A DNA stretch of 64,000 nt from Dichotomocladium elegans (taxonomy: Eukaryota > Mucoromycota > Mucoromycetes > Mucorales > Lichtheimiaceae), in NCBI GenBank assembly GCA_025716815.1, contig JAIXMN010000008.1, forward strand, positions 496,001 to 560,000. The letters are read 5' to 3'. The notes under the pieces were generated by a model. The model was not told where the DNA came from and made no database searches. It worked only from the letters and a program-made list of their open reading frames with translations. Below, in pieces: positions 56,201 through 64,000 of this stretch. The position numbers were made by a program, and so were the translations under genes. How positions within the stretch are numbered: position 1 is the first letter of the stretch; each line of letters opens with the position of its first letter.

Positions 56201-56611
56201 GGGACAATAATATAGATGGTTATATATATATGTACTTGACAGCGGTTCTTTTCCGCCAAGGTCTACAACAGTACAAATGAGCGGCAACCGACGAGCCGTG
56301 GAAAAAGTCTTCCAGATTGGAGCAATCATTCTCCAGGAGTAACCAAAACCGCAGCAACTGGAGAGCACCATCGGCATTCGATGAGCAGGAGCGATGGGCA
56401 TTCCTTCCAACTTGATGATATTCGAAAATATTCGCTTGCACTCGGTCTGACGCCGCGTGAAGAGCGAGCTCTATGCGAGAACAAGGCTCTCCTCTCCCAT
56501 ACATTTGCTCTGCAGAAAAGCGATCCAAATGTTGTAGAAGCGCTACTGAAGAGAGAGCCGAGTAGTAGGAAAAAGAGCTTGCGAGGCGCATTTGCCAAAT
56601 TCACGATATAA
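53267..56611 (+). CDS. CH domain - Ser/Thr kinase (Cdc7/Cdc15-like) - C1 domain protein
   Basis: A multi-exon gene. The N-terminal calponin-homology domain reads EQVAIDFLNQVLDHHPPLEY, FREELKDGVLLC, LINKLRPGTIK, FIKMDNITRFLQGARQLGL, DLFEARNIPAVIHTIMAIAQ. A disordered Ser/Pro/Arg linker follows. The kinase shows CIGKGQFGSVYRALD, VAVKRLDMQDI, SNVIQYIGFVP, YAEGGSLMSTLKAFG, VVHCDLKAANILTTKKG, KLSDFGVS and GTPNWMAPEVIELKG. This is closest to SIN/MEN kinases Cdc7 and Cdc15; HRD is HCD. A C1-type zinc finger follows (H-x12-C-x2-C-x10-C-x2-C-x4-H-x2-C-x6-C, spanning an intron), then a basic tail. Probable role: septation or polarity signalling tied to actin and lipid, by inference from the domains. 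Confidence 0.85.
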
Positions 56612-58421
56612 GCAAAACTTTTGCTTTTCATTGTGCAGTAATTCCTTTCCCTATCACCTTTTTATTAGTCCTTTTGTATTTTCCAAACGTACATGATTAT
56701 TTCCTTATTAATTAAGAGAAAACACCTATGCTGTTTTAAAAACAAATGAGTAGTGCTTCGCCTCCATTGATGTTGATTCTAAACATCTTTTTTGACGGGG
56801 CCTGATCCATCGACTCTTCTTTTTTTCTGTAAAGAGATGCTTCCATCTGACTTTGCTGAGGTGCCATGAGATCACATTTGCGCAATTGCAATGAATGCAT
56901 CGTGTAGAATGCTCACCGGATCTGATGGCTATTATCGATACTTCAGTATCATCCCCTTCAAATATTTCCCATCTCTCGCATCACTATCTGATTTATCTCC
57001 CCACCAGTGCTCTTTATTAGGTTCATGCGATCATGATATCATGTCTTATCTCCTGCGCCTTTGACCGGCTTCCGATGAACAATTTTGTTGCTGCCACCCC
57101 CAATATCACTCTCGGCTTTTATTTTTCGGTATTTTGGATAAATTACCTAGTTTCAGTGGCGGGCCCAATTTGTACTTTTTATTTTAGATCAAGTTGTCAT
57201 GGATATCACGCCATCAATGTATAGTATTTGCGTTTCAATACAGGTAGTTCATGTGTACAGTAATAAGCCGAGACGTTTGCGTGTGGGCCGATGAATATAC
57301 CTATACGCCATCTGTTGGCGAACCCCAAGGCTATTACTGTGGTTGGTATTGGATTACATTGGCCTGAAAAGACACATTTACAAATGCGATAGTTGGTTGG
57401 TCATTCTGACACAGGGATTGTTGCTATTAACAAAGCAGATAACATCACCGTTTAAGGATATTGCTAATGCATCTTTAGATCCCCATAAACGCTGCTCCCG
57501 AGAAAGTCATTGAAGCTCATAGAAACTACCTGCTGACAATGATGCGGTGCTTGAGGCGCCCAATGATTTCTATGGCCTGTTCCGAGGAGTTTGATAGGGA
57601 TGATCAGCGTAACAATGACGTAGCCAGAAACAGTTGAAGAGCAAGAAAAAACATGATGGCAAAGGGACTATTAGAATGAGCACTATGTGCATGCAGTTCA
57701 ATTGCAGAACGTGCTTAACACCGCTAAGCTAATTTTCATATTCCCGCGTACAAAAAGATTTCCCACTGATGGATGAACATAGCCTCGAAAAGTTCAGTAG
57801 GTTATTATTGTCACGTGACATCCATCACGCGAACATTGACTTGGATCATGTGGGTGGCTGGGGCTAAGTAACCCGGGTTTAGTGATCTGGCGAGGGAGGA
57901 GGGGTAGAGCATTGTCTGCCTAATTGCGTGTCTCTTTTTGTTTATTGAAGGTTAGTCATGACAAACTGACAAGAAAGGGTAAGAGAAGTTAGGAGAGGAA
58001 CGCCGGGCCGTGGGGATGATGGGACCATGGTTGTCGGTGGCCAGCTTATCTTGCCGCAACACTTTTGATCAGATAGTAGAAACCCATCCGTTCTACGCCA
58101 CCCCCGCCGCAAGACGATCTGGGTATATTTAGCCCTTGTCTTTAATGACATCAATGACTTACAAGCGGGAAGAGGTAAGATCAGGTTGATACTGCGCGCT
58201 GAAGGTCAGATTTCTGCGATTTCATTGGTCGGATGGCATGGACCAAGGGGATTGGCGACACTGGCACCAGCATCAGCAAAAAATTTGCATGTGATAGACA
58301 ACGTTCCACATAGTACAAATTTCGATTCCCGTTGCGCAGTTCTTCACCCCCCTTCTTCCCTCCTCTACAACCCCTCTCACTTTTGCATTTCCCTTCCTCT
58401 TCCTCCTTTCTTTCTTCACAG
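56612..58421. other. 1.8-kb intergenic region
   Basis: No convincing gene. The last 100 bp are pyrimidine-rich and form the leader of the histidine phosphatase gene. Confidence 0.5.
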
Positions 58422-59419
58422 ATGGCGCCGTCCCGTGTCAATGTAGCCTTCATTGTGCGGCACGGAGAACGACTGGGTATGTGTCTGCAATGTGATTTGT
58501 TCTGAGCGGTTTCGATCTATTGCTCTTTAGAGTTTGACAGCCGCATGCCATTAGATCATGTTTCGAGAATATGGGAGCCTGACCCCGCCCATGGTTTGCA
58601 CGACCCACCGCTATCGGACAAGGTAATCAATCATACGTGCACCATGCCATCTGAAACATGCCGCTTCATTTTAACACCAAAAATCATCAGGGGTATGCCC
58701 AAGCTGAGCGGACAGGCAGTTATCTAGTCGACTTGATGCATGAGAGTGGAATCAATCCGGATACGGCCGCTATTGTCATTTATACGTCCCCATTCCAACG
58801 ATGCATTGACACGGCCATTACCATGGCTCAGCATTTCCCGCCGCGTAATACGGTGCTTCGTCTCGAGATCGGGCTAGGAGAATGGATGTCGGACGAATTC
58901 TTCAGTGAGCCGCCATGTCCGGCCTCGCGCCTCATGGAGCGACATCATGAAGCGCTCGCTCGACGGCAGCTGGCGTCGTACAAGTCAGGCACCCCCATGC
59001 TACAGGTTGACTACGGCCACAAGTCGTCGTGCACAGACTTTAGTCAGTTTCCGGAAGAGTACAACAGCATGGTCCGTCGCTTGAACGATGCCCGGCTCCA
59101 TTGTCTTAGTGATTCCGCAGAATTGACGAAGACATCTCCAGGCGATCACACAGAAACCGTCGTTATCTTTGTCACACACGCCATTTGCGTTAATGTGCTC
59201 CTTGACGGATTCCGCGCGAAGCTGACGCGGCCCAAACAGGCAGGTTACTGCACAGTCTCGCGCGTGCGGAGAAAATCGGCATGTCTCTCACCAGCGTCTT
59301 CAGCCGATGAAGAATCAAGCAGCTATACCCCTCTCTCCCTTTCGTCCTCACTCGCCAATGCTAATGGTGATAGTTGGATCATTGACCTTTTGCTTTCCGA
59401 TACCCATCTTTCCTCTTGA
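58422..59419 (+). CDS. Histidine phosphatase / phosphoglycerate mutase superfamily protein
   Basis: Three exons: 58422-58476, 58531-58622 and 58691-59419. The catalytic start VNVAFIVRHGERLEFDS has the RHG motif. Next come DPPLSDKGYAQAERTGSYL, AIVIYTSPFQRCIDTAITMA (second Arg), LGEWMSDEFFS and ETVVIFVTHAICVNVLLDG (second catalytic His). The arrangement resembles the UBASH3/Sts phosphatase branch and its fungal relatives (including the tau55-type), not glycolytic enzymes. A Ser-rich C-terminal part ends WIIDLLLSDTHLSS. The substrate cannot be told. Confidence 0.85.
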
Positions 59420-59625
59420 AAGATCCATCATCCTTTTTGTGTTTAACTTTTGTCTCCCTTTTTTTCTTTGTTATTATCTTGGAACCTTCACTATGCAAGA
59501 GCGCGTGCGTATGAGTGATTGTAAATGTGAATGTGAGTATCTACATGAGGGTCATGGATTGAGCGTAATGTTGAAAGTGCAGGTGTGTGTGTGTGGCGTG
59601 TTTTTCTTTTTCAGGGGGGAATGGG

Positions 59626-60406
59626 TTAGTGACCAAGAGCGGCCAGGGTAGAGTTGATGTCCTTGACAACATCAGCCTTGGAGGCAATGGCCTTGTTCGC
59701 AAGGGCGGTCTTGCGTTGGTAGTAGGCCGCAAGTTTAGCCTTGCGCTTTTTCTCAAGCTTGGCAACGACATTCTGGTACTTCCAGCCGACCTCTTGGGAA
59801 ATGCGGCCGAGTGTGGTGTACTTGCGGCTAGGCTTGAGACGTTGGACTCGGAGGCCATCGGGAATCTCCACGCGCTTGACCTTAGGGGAGGAACACCCTC
59901 GAACAACTTGATGCGATCCAACGCAGCCGCGCCACGAGCTGTCTTATGAGGGATCATGCCACGGATGGCACTTGTAAAGAAATGCGCGAGAGAGCGCGGA
60001 AGTGGAACGGACCACCCCGTCGAGGATTGACATGCTTCTGCTTGTGGAGGTACGCATGGTGCTTAGACTATAGAGCGGGCGGCCGCATCAGCACAAATCA
60101 ATCAATGCACCCAAAAACTTTCGCTTGTTGCGGAAAAACTCGCCCGAAACGTTCAATTCCTCGCAGCGGACAATAACCACCTTTTAGCTGCTCAGAGCCT
60201 GCTTAGAAACGATCGACGCAAGACGGCCAAGGAGACGACCCTTTCCATCAATGACAATCACCTGATCGAATTACAACTTGTTATTTCAAGTTACCATTAG
60301 ATCCCACATCCCTCCCCCAAAAAAAAAAAAAAACTATTCTTAAAATACCGGTGCTCATCCTGGGAAAGGGCCGTTGTGCTCATCGTACCTTTTCAATAGC
60401 ACTCAT
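59626..60406 (-). pseudogene. RPL16: Ribosomal protein uL13 (RPL16/L13a) gene, apparently broken
   Basis: Exons in order encode [81 protein letters not shown] and [20 protein letters not shown] ending STLAALGH (stop at 59626-59628), so the gene was full length. Four defects are visible. A TAA at 60184-60186 replaces the expected Gln in SSQKVV. No GT donor is found after FFRNKRK. A one-base loss occurs in an A run at 59980-59982 before IRGMIPHK. Bases are lost at the GGGG run at 59885-59888, where the family has PPPYD. uL13 is essential, so another copy must exist or the assembly is faulty here. Confidence 0.75.
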
Positions 60407-60843
60407 ATTCGGATCTAATGGATTTTTCTCGGCTATTCAGCAAGTGGAACTTTTTTGTTCGCGGAATCTGAAATTGCGCAACATCGCATTGTGCCTTGCC
60501 ATCATCGCTGCCTGCCGCTGCAGGCATCGAAATCACTGCACGCCTCAGAACACATCATTGTCAGCAGCGATGACAGTGTTTCCTTGTGCTTCAATGACTT
60601 CCCATTGCATGAATTGTTAATAGGAACATTGTTGCTTGATGAAGTCAGAGACTACCGGTGGAATTTTCTCGCTGGCAACCTGTTGGCAGGGGAATCGAAT
60701 TAAACACCAAAAATCGCAGGAGGAGTTGTTATTATTTGTCAAGTAGCTTCTGTTTTGAAGAGATACTCAGGCTGGACGCCAGCAGCATCGGTAGAAGCCA
60801 ATACTACTGCGTTGTTTGATCCTCGATCCACCCAGCATACCTC
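60407..60843. other. Upstream region of uL13
   Basis: 440 bp, presumably the old uL13 promoter. An 89-codon plus-strand ORF overlapping it has no domain. Confidence 0.4.
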
Positions 60844-62930
60844 GTGCGCCTTATTTACGTAATCTCAGCAATCTCTTCGCTAGGTTGCACAGAACCATTG
60901 TCAAACATTGACAAAGAAATACATAAAGAGATGAATGAATTTATCAGCTATCAACATAAATACAAGCTGTCTGACGTGCTCTTTCCTTTTTCTTCGAACT
61001 CGATACATCCCCGTCAGTGTACGTACATACTTGCCAAACCCACTATAAGATTGATAGTGGCCGAAGGCAAGGTCATCGTTATCAAGACCTCTTTGAGATC
61101 TTTTGGGTGGAAGCAGGAGTACCAGGAAACTCTGGAAAAGCTGGTGCAGACTGCCCACTTTCTTACCACTCACACATACTAGTTGTCGCGCTGGATCTTC
61201 CTCCATGAGCTGGAACGCGACCGCGACTTTTATTCCAGCGAGCTCCTCGGTCAAGCATTCTTTTATGAAGTATTCCTCAGTCTGGCCGGGAGAAAGGACA
61301 TGCACAAGAAGATCAAACCGTCGATCAAGGCCATTATGACGATCATACAGAGACACCTTGAAGATTACACAAAGTTTGCCGACATTGAGCCTGGGCAACA
61401 TATCCCAGGAGGTGGGCCTATGTCAGCACTGACATCATGACAGCCTACAAAGTTAATGCCCAGCTGCGGTTTGACGAGTGTTTCCGGCACGCTATCAGCA
61501 CTCTGTTGAACGTACGACAGCGAAAGGAAGATCTACGCAAGGAAATGGTTATAAGGATGAACACAAGTTCTGCCAGATCTGTGAGGAGAGGATAGAGGAG
61601 GCCGGTGCGCCCAGTCAAGAAGGCACTGGGGCACAGATACTCGGATCCCAACAGCCTCCAGCCGGAAGGCCAGTCCATCCTCGCTGAGTTGTCACCGATC
61701 CTCCAAGCGTACAGCGACACTTGTGCGTTCGCAGAAAGATGAGATCTACTATGACGTTGAGAAATCTTCGGGGGAAACATCTCGATGCTTTCTATGAACT
61801 CTGCAAATTTTTAGAGGTAAGAGGGGCAAAATCGATCTAGTGCTTCCCTCTCCGAACTTCCCGGGCGCCATCCCACATCGACACGCGAATCCTCTGCCAG
61901 AATATATCAAGGCAGGCATGCACTAAAGCACCATCGATCGAGAAGACACGGGGGAAGGTACTTGACCTCAAGTCCAAGGCATTCAAGGATAGGCATGGAA
62001 GAAGATTCTTAGGATCGGTACAAACGGATGGAGTATCTGTATCAATCATACTCAAGACTCCTGACGCAAAGAGGAACCTTAGTCGCAAGCGGGATCGGTC
62101 CGATGACGACGGTAATGTCGCGTAGGTGATTACGGATTGAAGGATCCAAGACACCGCGTTATACCCAGATCCATTTCCCCTGTATTTTTCTCCCACTGGG
62201 TTTTTATGAGGTTTTACCGACGCGAGGATGGTCTGAAAGGAACAAGGACACACAATCTACGATAATGGTTATCTATACACACACGAGCACCTTATCTATA
62301 ACGGTGCTACCTTCTCCAAGCACCCGCGTCAAGACAGGAGTATTCAGTTGACCTGATTAGGACCTCTTGCATAAATCATATAAATAGTAGCTAAATGTGT
62401 AGCGATGGAGGATCTTGATTCTGTTTTCATTTGAATAAAAGACATCAACGAGTCTCATTGTATCCTAACTGTCCAGCATAAAAACAACTAAAACACCACA
62501 AATGGTTGGCGAGAAATGCTCGAGAGGCAAGCGTTCAGGGTTTATTTGATTGACGAGTACCATACCTCTGTGGCCTGACCCGAGTACTCCAGCCGCCTGG
62601 AGTCCTTCAAGCATGCCCCCCAATCCGAGACCATGGCAGCGAGCAAAGCGTCCTGAAGTTAAATCCCATGTGCTTCCAAGGTGTACAAACCTAAATTGTT
62701 TAAAGTCCATGGAAGAGGTAACTGGATTGTTTCGGCCGCGGCTTTGGAACCGAGACACGGCGGCCGTGCTTAACTTCAGGCACAGCCTCCTGATTCTCTG
62801 GGTCAATGGCAAATTTCCAGAACGGTTCCGACGTGCCAAGTCCCAGGATGATGGCAAAACTGACCTGGCGCTTGCCAAGTCTGTAAAACGCGAGTGTAAA
62901 CGTTCAGACAAACATACAATCACAAAATAG
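60844..62930 (+). pseudogene. Fanzor (TnpB-like OMEGA nuclease) relic 2
   Basis: The N-terminal region reads SRWIFLHELERDRDFYSSEL, GQAFFYEVFLSLAGRKDMHK and, in other frames, NAQLRFDECFRHAISTLLN and RRFLGSVQTDGVSVSIILKT, the last being a typical block before RuvC-I in fungal Fanzor proteins. A TAG near 61182 and several frame changes break it. The DPGR-type RuvC-I block is not found; it seems lost with an internal deletion between about 62130 and 62500. The C-terminus is recognisable: FRVYLIDEYHTS, then PNPRPWQRAKRPEVKSHVLP, RCTNLNCL (second zinc pair) and RPRLWNRDTAAVLNFRHSLL (RuvC-III, WNRD at 62745-62756). It is a second, differently decayed copy of the family at 34 kb. Confidence 0.65.
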
Positions 62931-64000
62931 CCATTCATATAAATACCACAAATAAACAGCAGTTCTATTTTCATATACGTCCGTTACAGCAATATACAGT
63001 AACTGTTGCTTCTGACAGGAAGTCACGAGTGCATTACTAACGCAACGGCTGACTCCCGCAACCCACCCTAAAGAACTTCCCGGCCCTGTTATCGCAGGGT
63101 TAAGATGTGATAAGCCAGATACTTGGGCCACTCTCCATTTGATGACTGGAGAGGAGGCACACCCTATAGGTGAGCCGTGTGGGATGAAAGCAATGCAGTC
63201 TGCTATGTGACAGCAAAGAGGCTCGACGTGCTACCATCATCATTTCATTGTAAGTTCATCGGCGCACTCGCAAACCGCTCGGCTTATTACACGCATAAAT
63301 CGGCTCTATTGAACCGCAAATACTATCTACTGATGTCGTGATATCCATGATCGCATGATGCAAACTTACTTGAAACTAAAAGTAAGCGCGTCATAGTTAA
63401 AGCAGAACAGATTAGCTAAGCAATCCATATGACTTTCTCCCGCGATGGAGATGCATTATTTGTCGTACTAGATGCGTTCTATTTTTGGAGAGAAGTAATG
63501 GTCCTTCACGCGCGCATATGTACATAATTCTATTGCTGTTGGTCTATAGGCAATAACATCCCATGATGTAACATCAAGGAAATTCAACCAGGACAGTGCG
63601 GCCATTGGGATAACAGAGGCGTGCATCATTGATTTTTTGAGCAGGTACCGTCCGTGCTTGTAGGATGGCTTAACGAATACATAAGACTCAGGTGAATAAC
63701 AAAAGATGGATCGCTTCGTCTGCTCTTTTGGATTCCCCATGAAGGCTTGCAGAGAATATGAATTCTGTAGCATCGCCACTTTATCATCATTTCATCCATG
63801 AGAATATCTCTCCGCTTCAGACCAGAAGGGTCATTGACCTTCAGAGGAATATGAGAAGATCCACGTGATAAAGCAGCTGCGGGCAGAACACAGAGAGCAA
63901 ATTAACCATCATATGACTGATGAGAAAATATCCATCACTAGGCCATACTGAGCAGTAGTGCCCCAGTACTGGACATGCAGATGGTGACATTCTTTTTCAT
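62931..64000. other. Right end of window, no supported gene
   Basis: AT-rich. A 103-codon ORF on the minus strand at 63468-63779 has no recognised features. Confidence 0.4.

Overview
The window is eukaryotic and fits an early-diverging fungus, most likely Mucoromycota (Mucorales-like). Genes are densely spaced and cut by many short GT-AG introns of about 50-90 nt. They encode a fungal chitin synthase, a Snx41/Atg20 sorting nexin, coatomer gamma, ADE16/17-type ATIC, and homologues of DET1 and (less surely) augmin HAUS4, which familiar yeasts lack. Two decayed Fanzor (TnpB-like) nuclease elements fit the same group. The genus is an inference.

Layout. 0-15 kb is a gene block: the C-terminus of a cytosolic HSP70, a secreted Lys/Asp/Gly/Tyr repeat protein, a PX-BAR sorting nexin, a Tcd/TcdA-type tRNA dehydratase (minus), coatomer gamma, an RVxF-motif protein and an augmin-like protein. 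15.5-25.6 kb is a nested mobile-element stack at a tRNA-Val(CAC) locus. It holds a 5.36-kb non-LTR retrotransposon with a 9-bp target duplication inside a tRNA-Val fragment, a 706-bp putative solo LTR, and, inside that LTR, a 3.83-kb TA-flanked DNA transposon with terminal inverted repeats of about 1 kb. The intact tRNA-Val follows at once. 27.8-33.3 kb carries a UspA-like protein, a secreted or lumenal metallophosphatase and DET1 (minus). 33.3-37.5 kb is gene-poor and holds Fanzor relic 1. 37.5-46.4 kb carries chitin synthase, an acidic hypothetical protein, ATIC (minus) and a SANT/Myb protein (minus). 48.7-56.6 kb carries a polyQ homeodomain regulator (minus) and, after 3.4 kb of non-coding DNA, a CH-kinase-C1 protein of the Cdc7/Cdc15 type. 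58.4-63 kb carries a histidine phosphatase, a broken ribosomal protein uL13 gene and Fanzor relic 2. The last kilobase shows nothing recognisable.

The genes are not an operon or one pathway; they are ordinary housekeeping genes interrupted by mobile DNA. The most unusual parts are the layered insertions at the tRNA-Val gene, the two Fanzor relics, the DET1 homologue, the CH-kinase-C1 architecture and the damaged uL13 gene. Single-base run-length frameshifts in otherwise well-conserved genes (ATIC, Tcd) suggest that some lesions in the window are assembly errors, so claims of gene decay need that caveat.
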